Notes: generated by a model not told the origin, from the sequence alone. 64,000 nucleotides of DNA from Fluviicola taffensis DSM 16823 (GCF_000194605.1 NC_015321.1:2418001-2482000), one strand, 5' to 3'. Shown: positions 25,609 through 35,123, numbered from the stretch's first letter. Made by a program: numbers and translations.

Positions 25609-26490
25609 TTATTTCCCAGAACCATTCAATAAATTCATAATCTCATCCAATTTCGGAGAAAGAATGATTTCCGTTCTTCGGTTTTTTGCTTTTCCTTCTG
25701 TTGTATCGTTGGAAGCTTTCGGGAAGTATTCACCACGACCAGAAGCTGTCATACGTGTTGCTGCAACGGCATATTTTTCATTCAACATACGTGTAATTGA
25801 AGTTGCTCGGGCAACACTTAAATCCCAGTTGTCTTTGAATACGGCGGTTTTAATCGGAACATTATCCGTGTGTCCTTCTACCAAAATTTGAATATCTGGA
25901 TTTTTGTTCAATACATCTGCAAGAACTTTCAATGCTTCAACTCCTTTTGGTTCAACACCTGTAGATCCTGATTTGAATAGCAATTTATCTGACATAGAGA
26001 CATATACTTTTCCATCGCGAATTTCCATCGTAAGCTCGTCTGAGTTAAATCCAACCAATGCATCGCGTAAAGTTTGATTCAGTTTTTTTGTCAGTTCATC
26101 TTGGCGAGCAATAATCGCTTGCATTTCACGAAGCATACGTTCTTTTTCCTGTAAATCTTGATCTTTATTTTGGAGATCTTTGTCTTTTTGACTCAACTGT
26201 GCCAGCTGACTTTCAGTGAGGTTTTCTTGTCCAGAAAGTTTGATTTGAAGATTCTTCTTATCATCCGTTAGTTGCTTATTGACAGCAGTAAGCTGTTCAT
26301 TTGCCGATTTTTGGTCAGCGAGAGTCGTACATAATGAATCACGCTCTGCTACAACCGCCTGAAGTCGTTTTCCACCTTTCTTTTTCTCTGGAATAGGTTC
26401 GCCACAGGTGTAAATTGGTTTGCAAGAAGAAACTGCCATAATTCCGATGGAAAAAATTCCCATCAGCATGGATTTATTGAATACATTCAT
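25609..26490 (-). CDS. OmpA-family lipoprotein with coiled coil
   Basis: This is a 293-residue envelope protein. A lipoprotein signal ('FSIGIMAVSSCKPIYTCG', Cys near 23) is followed by a long coiled coil (about residues 40-140: 'LQAVVAERDSLCTTLADQKSANEQLTAVNKQL...'). A C-terminal OmpA/MotB peptidoglycan-binding domain follows ('ILVEGHTDNVPIKTAVFKDNWDLSVARA', 'ASGRGEYFPKASNDTTEGKAKNRRTEI'). It probably tethers the outer membrane to peptidoglycan. A monocistronic arrangement is likely. Confidence 0.88.
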   Translation of the reverse strand: MNVFNKSMLMGIFSIGIMAVSSCKPIYTCGEPIPEKKKGGKRLQAVVAERDSLCTTLADQKSANEQLTAVNKQLTDDKKNLQIKLSGQENLTESQLAQLSQKDKDLQNKDQDLQEKERMLREMQAIIARQDELTKKLNQTLRDALVGFNSDELTMEIRDGKVYVSMSDKLLFKSGSTGVEPKGVEALKVLADVLNKNPDIQILVEGHTDNVPIKTAVFKDNWDLSVARATSITRMLNEKYAVAATRMTASGRGEYFPKASNDTTEGKAKNRRTEIILSPKLDEIMNLLNGSGK

Positions 26491-26589
26491 AACTCGTTGT
26501 TTTAATTATTTCGATCTGCTAAAGAAAAGGAAATCTGAAAAAAAATCTCGAATTATTAGTGTTTTTTAAGAGTTTCTAAGCAATAAGCT

Positions 26590-27759
26590 CTAAAAAGCTT
26601 CTCCAATAAAGATGTAAAATCCTTGACCTTCTTTGGTGAAAGCCACATCTAAACGCACCCAAACATCTTTCTTGCGAAATAGTAAAAATCGTAATCCAGC
26701 TCCTCCAGCGATTAACAAATGATTGGATTCGACGGATGAAAAAGTGTTATAAACGAAACCAGTACTTGCGAAGAAAGTTGCTCCCCATCTCTTGGCAAAA
26801 CTGAAAGGAAGCATGCGGTATTCTGCCTGAGCGGCGATTAAATTTCGATCTCGAAAACGACCTAAGTAATATCCGCGCATGATGCTTTCTCCTCCCAAAA
26901 GTGCTAATTGATTAAAAGGCGGATTTCCCATGCTGAATTGCCCTACTGCATGAAGAGCAAGTACATTCCGTTTTCTAATAGGGTGAAACCATCGAATGTC
27001 TGAATAAATCGTTGAGAATTCGTATTTACTACCAAATTGGGGTCCGTAGTACAGAAAAGCTAGTTCAGAGAAAAATCCATGACGCACATTGAGTACATTA
27101 TGTCGGTTGTCATATAAAACACCAGCACCTATTCCTAAGTTGGTAGATCCTTGATGTCCCAAGGGTTTTTCATAGCTGTTGTTTGTATCGTAATCATTGA
27201 AACGAACTTTGCCCAGATGATGCAGATCAAATTCGATTCCCCCATAAAAATTTCCATAGAGTTTATGCAGTAAACGTTCTTTAAGTTGAAATTGAAGCGC
27301 TTCTACTTTTGAAAGTTTGACATTTGGAGCATTTGCGCCAATTCCGTAAAAAGTCAATGGAAAACTTTGGAACTTTAGTTTTCCCAAAAAGAACCAGTTG
27401 TTTTTATCCGAATAAATGGCGTGTTCAATAATTCCACCAAATTGATTTTGCAAGGTATAAAAAGCAAATCCGTTTATTTCACTCAATCGATTGTTCGTAT
27501 CTCCTTTTGCGTAGCGCACATATAATGCACTGATTCCCAATTCCAAGCTTGTCTCTGGAGAATATGCTACTGTCGGATATGCCAAGAATTGAGCTTTGTT
27601 TTTGGGCATCGTATCAAAAAAGATACGCTTGAAATAACGAACTGGAAACGACTCCTTTTTTTGACCAACTACGGGAAGAGCGCTTAGTGAAAAAAGAAAA
27701 ACTAGAATAGAAAGAATTCTGCGACGAGAAAAAATTAATCTAGTAATTTGATAGAACAT
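26590..27759 (-). CDS. BamA/Omp85-like outer membrane protein
   Basis: This is a 389-residue protein with a signal peptide ('ILSILVFLFSLSALPVVG'). There is no POTRA region. The barrel shows surface-antigen (D15) features such as 'LGIGAGVLYDNRHNVLNVRHGFFSELAFLYY', 'HAVGQFSMGNPPFNQLALLGGESIMRGYYLGRFRDRNLIAAQAEYRM' (the family's RGY...RD.n...aq.EYR motif) and a C-terminus 'VRLDVAFTKEGQGFYIFIGEAF'. Short Omp85 members without POTRA domains are common in Bacteroidota; their cargo is unknown. The gene is divergent from mtnD. Confidence 0.83.
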   Translation of the reverse strand: MFYQITRLIFSRRRILSILVFLFSLSALPVVGQKKESFPVRYFKRIFFDTMPKNKAQFLAYPTVAYSPETSLELGISALYVRYAKGDTNNRLSEINGFAFYTLQNQFGGIIEHAIYSDKNNWFFLGKLKFQSFPLTFYGIGANAPNVKLSKVEALQFQLKERLLHKLYGNFYGGIEFDLHHLGKVRFNDYDTNNSYEKPLGHQGSTNLGIGAGVLYDNRHNVLNVRHGFFSELAFLYYGPQFGSKYEFSTIYSDIRWFHPIRKRNVLALHAVGQFSMGNPPFNQLALLGGESIMRGYYLGRFRDRNLIAAQAEYRMLPFSFAKRWGATFFASTGFVYNTFSSVESNHLLIAGGAGLRFLLFRKKDVWVRLDVAFTKEGQGFYIFIGEAF

Positions 27760-27793
27760 CTATTAAGAATGAGTTCGTTTGAAAAAAGTATCT

Positions 27794-27801
27794 TAAATTT
27801 G
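27794..27801 (+). promoter_or_regulatory. Putative -7 box for mtnD
   Basis: TAaaTTTG lies 50 bases before ATG 27852, in the 92-base gap shared with the divergent Omp85-like gene. Confidence 0.35.
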
Positions 27802-27851
27802 TATCACAGCGGGGTTGCCGTTTTTAGTATTGACAAATCCAACATGTTACA

Positions 27852-28391
27852 ATGGCGATATTATCTATTCCAGATCTGAACAAAACGATTCACGACGTAA
27901 GCGAAATTAGACATTTTTTGAACACCCGCGGAATCTTTTTTGATCAATGGCAAGCAGATGTTGTATTTGAAGATAGCGCCAATCAAGAAGAAATTCTAAA
28001 AGCTTATGAATCTAGTTTGACTCCATTTATGAATTCAGGTGGTTATCAAACGGCGGACGTAATTACAATCAATAAATTGACCGAAAATTACGAAGCTATT
28101 CGTAATAAATTCTTAGCAGAACACACACATTCTGAAGATGAAATTCGATTTTTTGTGGATGGAGAAGGATTGTTTTGGTTCAATTTAGAAAATGAACCAG
28201 TTTTCAATCTACTTTGTGAAAAAGGAGATTTGATTTCCGTTCCCGAAGGCACAAAACATTGGTTTGATGCAGGAGAAACAAATCCGTTTGTGAAAGCAAT
28301 TCGCATTTTCATTGATATGAGTGGTTGGATCCCAGATTATACAGGCTCAGGATTAGAAGGACGATTTGCTGAATTTCGAGTAGAAAGATAA
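27852..28391 (+). CDS. mtnD: Acireductone dioxygenase
   Basis: This metal-dependent cupin dioxygenase cleaves acireductone to the keto-acid precursor of methionine plus formate (Fe form), or to off-pathway products (Ni form). The 179-residue protein has 'NTRGIFFDQWQADVVF', the metal-binding 'EHTHSEDEIRFFVDGEGLFWF' (HxHxxxE) and 'GDLISVPEGTKHWFDAGE' (the fourth ligand His), all intact. It is followed with no gap by a membrane protein gene and then mtnC and mtnA. Confidence 0.95.
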   Translation: MAILSIPDLNKTIHDVSEIRHFLNTRGIFFDQWQADVVFEDSANQEEILKAYESSLTPFMNSGGYQTADVITINKLTENYEAIRNKFLAEHTHSEDEIRFFVDGEGLFWFNLENEPVFNLLCEKGDLISVPEGTKHWFDAGETNPFVKAIRIFIDMSGWIPDYTGSGLEGRFAEFRVER

Positions 28392-29117
28392 ATGAGTTTA
28401 CTCAGAGAGTATTACTCACTTTTTATCAATGGGATATGGATTGTTATCACTTTGATTGGTTATTTTTTTTGGTCTTGGGATATCGGTCAAACAATTTTAT
28501 TCTTGAATGTTTCATTCTTTAGCTTATTCCTAAATCACTATTTCTCTTTGTGTGAATTAACCTACAAGAACACAGTGATTGCCTCCATAAAGGGAACGCT
28601 TAAGCATGAAGATTTATCTCAACCATTGGTGATTATTTGGCAAATATTCGTTTTTGTCTTCAATTTGTTCTTGTTTACCTTTGCTCTTGCCATATCATTG
28701 ATTATTACAGGAGCTATTGCCGGTTCTTTTTTCTATAAAGCTTTAAAAGTGAATGATTTTTCACAATTCCTGGAAAAATGGGATGGACAATGGTCGAATG
28801 TTATTTTAGTATCAGGAATCATTTTAGTTTTCGAATTTCTTGGTTTTAGAAGAGATTTGAAAAAATTAAATGTTCATGAAATGAAAGATTGGAATATTTT
28901 TTTGCCAATGATTAAAAACACAAAATTTAAATTCAATGCCTATTTCTGGGGATCCATTGTGGCGATTATTATTGACAGCTTAGTAAGTGATTTTAAGACA
29001 TTCGGATACGTTTGTTTGCTGTGGATGTTTATTTGTAACTTCATTTGGTCTTATATAGATGTAAGATTCAAATCTGTGCCACTTCCCATTGAGGCATATC
29101 ACGAAGAGGAGGAATAA
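28392..29117 (+). CDS. Polytopic membrane protein, unknown function
   Basis: This is a 241-residue protein with about six hydrophobic segments, among them 'GIWIVITLIGYFFWSW', 'ILFLNVSFFSLFLNHYF', 'VIIWQIFVFVFNLFLFTFALAISLIITGAIAGSFF' and 'NVILVSGIILVFEFL'. The start codon directly follows the mtnD stop, and mtnC lies 48 bases on, so it may be part of the salvage operon. A transport role for a sulfur metabolite would be speculation. No family is recognised with confidence. Confidence 0.65.
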   Translation: MSLLREYYSLFINGIWIVITLIGYFFWSWDIGQTILFLNVSFFSLFLNHYFSLCELTYKNTVIASIKGTLKHEDLSQPLVIIWQIFVFVFNLFLFTFALAISLIITGAIAGSFFYKALKVNDFSQFLEKWDGQWSNVILVSGIILVFEFLGFRRDLKKLNVHEMKDWNIFLPMIKNTKFKFNAYFWGSIVAIIIDSLVSDFKTFGYVCLLWMFICNFIWSYIDVRFKSVPLPIEAYHEEEE

Positions 29118-29153
29118 TTCGTTCAACAAATAGTTCGCTTCTGTTTTACTTTG

Positions 29154-29161
29154 TAATTTTG
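29154..29161 (+). promoter_or_regulatory. Putative -7 box for mtnC
   Basis: TAatTTTG ends 4 bases before ATG 29166; if used, the transcript would start at or inside the start codon. No clear -33 partner. Confidence 0.3.
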
Positions 29162-29165
29162 AAAT

Positions 29166-29861
29166 ATGATTTTGAAAAGCCCTAAATACATTCTTACTGA
29201 CATCGAAGGAACCACTTCTTCCATTTCTTTTGTAGCCGAAAAATTATTTCCCTATTTCCGAAATAACATTCTGGATTTAGCAGAAATGACTGAAAATCCA
29301 ATTGTGAAAGCAGCTTTTGAGCAAACGATTCAATTGGCAAAATCGGAAGACGGAGAAACAATTTCTACCGACCAGGAAATTATTGATAAATTGTACGAAT
29401 GGAGTGTAGAAGACCGTAAAATTACTCCGCTTAAAACCTTACAAGGAGTTCTTTGGGAGAAAGGATATCAAGAAGGAGAATTGAAAGGTCATGTTTATCC
29501 GGAAGTAGCTGCGAATTTGAAGAGTTGGAAAGAACAAGGAATCGAGTTAGGAGTTTTTTCTTCAGGTTCTGTTTCTGCACAGAAATTAATCTTTGGGTAT
29601 AGTATTTCGGGTGATTTAACGCCTTATTTTTCCTCCTACTTCGATACAAATACAGGAGGAAAGAGAGAATCCGAAACCTACAAAAAAATTGCCCAAGTAC
29701 TTCAAATAAATCCTTCAGAAATTCTTTTTTTGAGTGATATTGTGGAAGAATTGGAAGCTGCAGATTCAAATGGATTTCAAACAATCCAGTTGTCGAGAGA
29801 TGGAATGACTCCTTCTTGGAAACAATTTGTAACTTCTTTTGATGAGATAACTTTTGAATGA
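29166..29861 (+). CDS. mtnC: Acireductone synthase (enolase-phosphatase)
   Basis: This is a HAD-superfamily enzyme that enolises and dephosphorylates 2,3-diketo-5-methylthiopentyl-1-phosphate to acireductone. The 231-residue protein has the HAD motif I variant 'ILTDIEGTTSSISFVAEKLFPYFRN', with the family-specific EGT, 'GHVYPEVAANLKSWKEQGIELGVFSSGSVSAQKLIF' (motif II Ser) and 'PSEILFLSDIVEELEAADSNGFQTIQL' (motif IV acidic residues). Length and motif order match bacterial MtnC. Confidence 0.94.
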   Translation: MILKSPKYILTDIEGTTSSISFVAEKLFPYFRNNILDLAEMTENPIVKAAFEQTIQLAKSEDGETISTDQEIIDKLYEWSVEDRKITPLKTLQGVLWEKGYQEGELKGHVYPEVAANLKSWKEQGIELGVFSSGSVSAQKLIFGYSISGDLTPYFSSYFDTNTGGKRESETYKKIAQVLQINPSEILFLSDIVEELEAADSNGFQTIQLSRDGMTPSWKQFVTSFDEITFE

Positions 29862-29943
29862 ATTTTGATTAACGCATTTTTTGCAAGCTTTTGACTTTAA
29901 CTTAAAATTCATCTTTACGTCAAGTGATTTTTGTGAATTAGAT

Positions 29944-29951
29944 TAATTTTG
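29944..29951 (+). promoter_or_regulatory. Putative -7 box for mtnA
   Basis: TAatTTTG lies 18 bases before ATG 29970 in a 108-base gap after mtnC. Confidence 0.35.
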
Positions 29952-29969
29952 CAGACAGAAAATTGAACC

Positions 29970-31034
29970 ATGAGCGCATTTAGAACCATTTGGACAACCG
30001 AAGACCACTACGTAGAAGTTATCGATCAACGCAAATTACCACACGAATGGGTAGTTGAAAAATTGATTTCGTACAAAGATGCTGAACGTGCAATCAAAGA
30101 TATGGTGGTTCGTGGCGCTCCGTTAATTGGCGCAACAGCAGCTTATGGAATTTATTTGGCAGCAAGAGAAGGAGCTAATTTAGACGAAGCTTTTACAGCA
30201 TTACGTGCTTCACGACCAACGGCTGTGAATTTATTCTGGGCTTTGGATCGCATGAAAACGAAATTAGAAAATGCTTCTGATTTGGTTCAAACAGCTTGGG
30301 AAGAAGCAGCTCAAATTGTGGAAGATGATGTGGAAACGTGTCGAATGATTGGTGTTCACGGGTTGCCGCTGATTGAAGAAATTTCTCAAAGAAAGCAAGA
30401 AGAAGTTGTCAATATTCTCACGCATTGTAATGCAGGAATGTTGGGATGCATCGAATGGGGAACAATCACATCTCCTATTTATCAAGCAGCACAAAAGGGA
30501 ATCAAAGTACATGTTTGGGTGGATGAAACTCGTCCGCGTTTGCAAGGAGCAAATCTGACTTGTTATGAATTAACGAGACACAATATTCCACACACTTTAA
30601 TTGTTGATAACCAAGGTGGACATTTGATGCAACATGGAATGGTGGATATGTGTATTGTTGGTACAGATCGCACGACTCGAAATGGAGATGTTGCCAATAA
30701 AATTGGGACATATTTGAAAGCTTTGGCTGCACATGACAATCAGATTCCATTTTATGTAGCGCTTCCATCAACTACTTTAGACATGACTATTCGTGATGGA
30801 TTGAAAGAGATTCCAATTGAACAAAGAAACCAAGATGAGGTTCGCTATATTGTCGGAAAAAGCAAGGCTACAGGGCAGTTAGATGAAGTGTTAATCTGTC
30901 CAGAAACCACAAATGCGAGCAACTATGGTTTTGATGTAACTCCAGCTCGATTGGTTTCAGGATTAATCACTGAAAGAGGAATTTGCGCAGCAAGTGAAAA
31001 AGGATTAGTAGCTTTATTTCCAGAGTACAAATAA
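29970..31034 (+). CDS. mtnA: S-methyl-5-thioribose-1-phosphate isomerase
   Basis: The enzyme converts methylthioribose 1-phosphate to methylthioribulose 1-phosphate, the substrate of MtnB. The 354-residue eIF2B-related protein has 'DMVVRGAPLIGATAAYGIYLAARE' (RGAP substrate loop), 'NILTHCNAGMLGCIEWGT' (catalytic Cys), 'VWVDETRPRLQGANLTCYEL' and 'DMCIVGTDRTTRNGDVANKIGTYLKAL' (catalytic Asp in GTDR). Its end is 7 bases from that of the convergent LTA-synthase-like gene. No mtnK or MTA nucleosidase/phosphorylase is in the window. Confidence 0.95.
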   Translation: MSAFRTIWTTEDHYVEVIDQRKLPHEWVVEKLISYKDAERAIKDMVVRGAPLIGATAAYGIYLAAREGANLDEAFTALRASRPTAVNLFWALDRMKTKLENASDLVQTAWEEAAQIVEDDVETCRMIGVHGLPLIEEISQRKQEEVVNILTHCNAGMLGCIEWGTITSPIYQAAQKGIKVHVWVDETRPRLQGANLTCYELTRHNIPHTLIVDNQGGHLMQHGMVDMCIVGTDRTTRNGDVANKIGTYLKALAAHDNQIPFYVALPSTTLDMTIRDGLKEIPIEQRNQDEVRYIVGKSKATGQLDEVLICPETTNASNYGFDVTPARLVSGLITERGICAASEKGLVALFPEYK

Positions 31035-31041
31035 GCCCGAC

Positions 31042-33510
31042 TTATTCCCAAGCGGTTCCTTCCAGACTGTTTTTCCTGATTTTTATGTTTTTTAGCTTGG
31101 GGTTATGCAAATAATAAATCACCCTAAAAAGCTCTCCTTTTGAACTAAATTTTCTGGTATCAATGAATAAGGAGTATTTAATTTTATTCCATTTCTTTAA
31201 GCGAGGTGGGTCTTGATACTTAGCTGTATGACTTCCCCACAAGACGATTTTTTTAGGATGTATTTGCTCTATTGTAAAATTGATGTAGGCATACTCTTTT
31301 AAATCATCATAATCGGTTAAGAAAATTTCGCCTTCCAACTGAATTTCTAGTCTTTTCCATTTTTTTTGAATATTAATTGCTTGACCAAGATCTATGAAAT
31401 CCTTTTTTGAGCCTTTATCAATTTCATCGACAGGTGCATAAGAAAGTTTTATTTTTTTTCCGTGTCGTGCAAATTGCTTGTATTGTTCGTTTGGAAGTAT
31501 TTTATCGTATTCATGATAATATCTTGCCAATTTCTGATAGACCGAAAGTTGCTTCGTCATTTTTTCATTGATTTGCTTGTTTTTAATACGAACAAGTTTT
31601 AAGTCTTTATTGATTTTGAATAACTGCCCCTCGAATTGCATGTAGTTATTCAAAATGAGGTGTTTTGTTTCACTGTCTAAGCTAACGAGAGGAAGGGTTC
31701 TTTCACATTTGAATGACTTTTCGAATGAAAGCTCTTTTCCAAAAAACGGAACTTGTTTGGGGAGTTTTAATTCTGGATAAGTGACCCTTAGATAATTTAT
31801 GATTGTTGGGGTCAAGTCATTGTGGGAAGAAATTGCGTTAAACTGTTCCGATTTTTTTAGTAAAGGTGAATAAATAAGTAATGGGGTCTGATAACGTTGA
31901 ATTTCCGTTTCACAAAGTAATGAATTTCCATGATCTCCAAGAATAAAGAAAATCGTATTATCGAAATCAGGTTTTTTAGAAGCTTTCTTAAAATAGTTCT
32001 TTAAAGCTTCATCGGTAAACAGGTAACTTCCTAATAGTTCAGAATGATGGTGAATGGCTGCTTTTTGAGCAGGAGAACACTTGATTTTGCTCATCTTCTC
32101 TTTCAATAAGAGGAGGTATTTATCTTTGTTTGGATAAGAATATGGTTCGTGCGTACTAATCGTTAAGAAAACATCTAGCTTTGGGTTCTTATTTTGGTGT
32201 TTTTTATCATCTAGAATCGATTTTTCGAAAAGGTGATCATCTGAATAACCCCAAAAAGATTTTACTCCGTCTCTGACTTTTGAAAACCGAGGTTCCCAGG
32301 AATTTACGGTGTAATCTGTCTGATTATAATCCATGAAATCCCTCATATTAACAAAGCTAAGATCCACACCACAATAAAATCGCGAGTGATAATTTTTCAA
32401 AAGAGAGATTAATGACCAATGACGAGGCAATTCCTCGGTTTGCATAAATTGTTTTTCTGGTGGGTTTGGAGATGAAGCTAATATTGCAGGCAATACATTA
32501 TGAGTTCTTTCACAACTAGATATGAAATTCGGAAAATAGAGACTCTTTGAAGATAGTGAATCCATGAAAGGCATTACATTACAGGGATTTTTAGCACTTT
32601 CTTTTACTAGGAAAGTAGATAAAGATTCTACAATAATGATGACGATGTTTGGCGGACCTTTTGGAGACTTGTGAATGAAATTAGCAAATTCACTTTCAGC
32701 TTTGAGTTCATGAATTAATGAATACTCGTTATTTCTAGTGGATGGATCTGGAAAGAAAGAGTCGTCTAATTCTCTGAACGTTTTTGAATTAATAGATTCT
32801 GTTTCGTTTTTAGCAAAAAAATGCTTTTCGGAAACATCAACAAAGGCTAGTAGTTTGTTATTGATTACACGATCACCTACATAATCTTCTGATTGAATCA
32901 ATTTCCAAGGATAGGCAATCAAAGAGCTGATCATTAAAAGGAAAAAAACAACGAAGACATACTTTCTAAGCCTAAATTTTTTAATCAGTTTGGCTATCAA
33001 AAAATAGCAGATAATTAACAAAAGAGGAAACGAAACGGATAGGAATGTGAGATTGGAATCTAAATTGGCTGAAATAATTAACTCAGAGTTCGTGAGCTGA
33101 TAAAAAGCATCTCCAAGGAGTTGATTTGTTTGTACAAAGTAAACAGTAAGCGTGTAATTTATAAGGATACTTAAAATTGAAATGAGATGAAAGGGGAATA
33201 GGTTTGTTTTTCTGATAATAATCCTAAGAAGTAGAATAAGTAGCATTCCTATTGATGAGATAATTAGTGTCATCATCAAATCCATAATAAAACCCTTTAA
33301 ATGATAAATTGGTTTTAATGGAATTCCAAATATTTCTTTTGGCTCGTTGATGATCTGAAAGATTCTAGAAAAAACAAATACAAAAAATAAGGAAGTTGAA
33401 TATGGAATTACCTTTTTGATGAAGGTTTGAAATTGATTCATGTAGGGTGCTAAATATTTACGCAAACATACTATTTCTGTTTTAATAAATTTTAGAAGCG
33501 ATAGATTCAT
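31042..33510 (-). CDS. LTA synthase-like sulfatase-fold membrane protein
   Basis: This is an 822-residue protein of the LtaS/alkaline phosphatase superfamily. Five membrane helices lie in the first ~190 residues, followed by an extracytoplasmic sulfatase domain: 'PPNIVIIIVESLSTFLVKES' (metal-binding Glu), 'SCERTHNVLPAILAS' (nucleophile Thr region), 'LDVFLTISTHEPYSYP' (His) and 'DNTIFFILGDHGNSL' (Asp-His pair). A beta-rich C-terminal tail follows. Bacteroidota lack lipoteichoic acid, so the protein more likely transfers phospho-head groups to glycans or lipids. A second in-frame ATG (33441) is possible. The leftmost island repeat lies 36 bases upstream, so its promoter now sits at the island edge. 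Confidence 0.85.
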   Translation of the reverse strand: MNLSLLKFIKTEIVCLRKYLAPYMNQFQTFIKKVIPYSTSLFFVFVFSRIFQIINEPKEIFGIPLKPIYHLKGFIMDLMMTLIISSIGMLLILLLRIIIRKTNLFPFHLISILSILINYTLTVYFVQTNQLLGDAFYQLTNSELIISANLDSNLTFLSVSFPLLLIICYFLIAKLIKKFRLRKYVFVVFFLLMISSLIAYPWKLIQSEDYVGDRVINNKLLAFVDVSEKHFFAKNETESINSKTFRELDDSFFPDPSTRNNEYSLIHELKAESEFANFIHKSPKGPPNIVIIIVESLSTFLVKESAKNPCNVMPFMDSLSSKSLYFPNFISSCERTHNVLPAILASSPNPPEKQFMQTEELPRHWSLISLLKNYHSRFYCGVDLSFVNMRDFMDYNQTDYTVNSWEPRFSKVRDGVKSFWGYSDDHLFEKSILDDKKHQNKNPKLDVFLTISTHEPYSYPNKDKYLLLLKEKMSKIKCSPAQKAAIHHHSELLGSYLFTDEALKNYFKKASKKPDFDNTIFFILGDHGNSLLCETEIQRYQTPLLIYSPLLKKSEQFNAISSHNDLTPTIINYLRVTYPELKLPKQVPFFGKELSFEKSFKCERTLPLVSLDSETKHLILNNYMQFEGQLFKINKDLKLVRIKNKQINEKMTKQLSVYQKLARYYHEYDKILPNEQYKQFARHGKKIKLSYAPVDEIDKGSKKDFIDLGQAINIQKKWKRLEIQLEGEIFLTDYDDLKEYAYINFTIEQIHPKKIVLWGSHTAKYQDPPRLKKWNKIKYSLFIDTRKFSSKGELFRVIYYLHNPKLKNIKIRKNSLEGTAWE

Positions 33511-33545
33511 TGAAAATTAACAGTAAAGTTCTTTTTTCAAATCAT

Positions 33546-33563
33546 CTTTTTTCCTAACTTAAA
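33546..33563 (+). repeat. Left attachment repeat of the island
   Basis: CTTTTTTCCTAACTTAAA, identical to 54396-54413. The bases immediately outside differ on both sides (T versus A before; A versus T after), as expected for an att core left after site-specific recombination. Confidence 0.8.
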
Positions 33564-33592
33564 AAATAACCGATTTGTTTTAAGAAATTTTA

Positions 33593-33711
33593 TAGGATTT
33601 CAACTCCCGCGCTATTGCTTCGTTTCAGGAGATTTTGTAACTTATTCAAATGATTTGGAATTTACCGGAATTTCGTGATAGGTGAACAATTTTCTGCACC
33701 TTTTTCGTACC
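33593..33711 (+). repeat. Candidate integrase arm sites, left end
   Basis: TAGGATTTCAA (33593-33603) and CCTTTTTCGTACC (33699-33711) lie between the left att repeat and the integrase gene. The same two blocks recur in the same order and orientation at the right end (54313-54323 and 54331-54344, with one extra T). Arm-type binding by the integrase N-terminal domain is inference. Confidence 0.4.
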
Positions 33712-33765
33712 CCGTATAAGCTCTGAACCACCTAGATTTGAATCAACGATAAACACAAAATCACC

Positions 33766-35076
33766 ATGAAATTAAAAATTAATTTTGTCTTGAAGACAGG
33801 AATGGAGGGTGAAATTCCCGTCATTGCCATTATCAACTTCGGGTACAAAGAATTTGATGCACTAAAATTAAAGTACGTTTACAAGCCCCTGAAGTATTAC
33901 ACCGGAATCAAAATTGCTCGCCAGGATTGGAATGAAACACTCAAGCAACCTTTCCAAAAGAGTAAGCAGAATGAATTGCTGAACATTCAGAAAACCATAG
34001 AAGATGTTTTCCAATATCTTCAAATGAAAGATAAAGTTTCCAACGAAGCAATCAAGAATGAATTGGATGTGAAGCTTAAAGGGAAATCGGATGAGGTTGT
34101 CACCAAAGTTCGTTTAATCGATTTCATCAACCAGGAATTCGTCCATCGCGACTCCTATTCGCTTAAAACCAAACAACGTTTTGAATCCTTTGTTAGGCGT
34201 CTTGAAGATTTTGAAAAAGAGATTCGGAAACCACTTTATAGCAATGACATGAATGAGCAGTTGTATGCTCAGTATATGGAAATGAGAAGAGAGAAAGTCA
34301 AAAAGCAAAACAGCCTTTGGCTATCGTTTGCAGATTTCAAGACGGTCATGCGAAGAATTGCAAAGACTTATAATGTGGATGTTTTTATCCCAACCGTTGA
34401 AATATCTCCCAATGATAAGGTTCGATTTTTAAAGTTCGAAGAGAAAATCTATTTGAACTTCGAGCAAATTCAGAAAGTGATTAAGCATAAACCAGATACA
34501 GAGCGAATGAGGGATACGAAATTGATCTTTCTAACGTTGCTTTTTACCGGGTGCAGGTATTCCGATGTATTCAAAGTCAAACCAGAGTTTTCTTATTCCA
34601 AGAATGGAGTTTCTTTTGACTACGCACGATTCATCACCCAAAAGCGCGATGTAGAAGTGGTCATTCCGATCCTGAAGCCATTAAAGGATGCCTGGAAACA
34701 AAACGGGGGTGCAATCGCTCACCAGTATACTGAAGTCGCATTCAATCTGAACGTAAAAGAATTGATTCGCCTGTGTGAGATGGAAGAGAAAATAACCCTA
34801 AGTTTTACAAACAGCAGGGGAAAGAAAGAGTTTGAAACCAAACCTTTCCATAATTTTGTCTCATCCCATACAGGCAGACGTTCATTTATTACCAATTTGA
34901 TTAATTACGTTCCTGTTACCATCCTGACCAAAATCACTTCTCACCAACTCAAAGAAACCAGTATCATTTTTGGATACAACAAAACTTCCTTGCTTGAAAA
35001 TGCAGTGTTGTTTGTGAAAGAGTTAGGTAGGTTACAAGAGAGTAATCAAGATCACTTTAAGATTCGGTTGATTTGA
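33766..35076 (+). CDS. Tyrosine recombinase / site-specific integrase
   Basis: This is a 436-residue phage-type integrase that would catalyse integration and excision of the island. The N-terminal arm-binding domain (about residues 1-95, 'PLKYYTGIKIARQDWNE') is followed by a SAM-like core-binding domain (about 110-215) and the catalytic domain with 'LFTGCRYSDVFKVK' (first Arg), 'SSHTGRRSFITNLI' (H-x-x-R), 'TKITSHQLKETSIIFGYNK' (the H/W and nucleophile Tyr region). The order and length match Bacteroidota element integrases. A TAgaTTTG -7-like box is at 33733-33740. It is the first gene inside the left att repeat. Confidence 0.93.
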   Translation: MKLKINFVLKTGMEGEIPVIAIINFGYKEFDALKLKYVYKPLKYYTGIKIARQDWNETLKQPFQKSKQNELLNIQKTIEDVFQYLQMKDKVSNEAIKNELDVKLKGKSDEVVTKVRLIDFINQEFVHRDSYSLKTKQRFESFVRRLEDFEKEIRKPLYSNDMNEQLYAQYMEMRREKVKKQNSLWLSFADFKTVMRRIAKTYNVDVFIPTVEISPNDKVRFLKFEEKIYLNFEQIQKVIKHKPDTERMRDTKLIFLTLLFTGCRYSDVFKVKPEFSYSKNGVSFDYARFITQKRDVEVVIPILKPLKDAWKQNGGAIAHQYTEVAFNLNVKELIRLCEMEEKITLSFTNSRGKKEFETKPFHNFVSSHTGRRSFITNLINYVPVTILTKITSHQLKETSIIFGYNKTSLLENAVLFVKELGRLQESNQDHFKIRLI

Positions 35077-35090
35077 AAGAGTCATAAAAA

Positions 35091-35123
35091 TGAAATAGCC
35101 CCGCAATTTGCGGGGCTATTTCA
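35091..35123. terminator. Bidirectional terminator, 16-bp perfect stem
   Basis: TGAAATAGCCCCGCAA (35091-35106) and TTGCGGGGCTATTTCA (35108-35123) are perfect complements around one central base, located between the integrase gene and the convergent HTH gene. The stop codon region of the HTH gene directly adjoins it. Confidence 0.85.
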
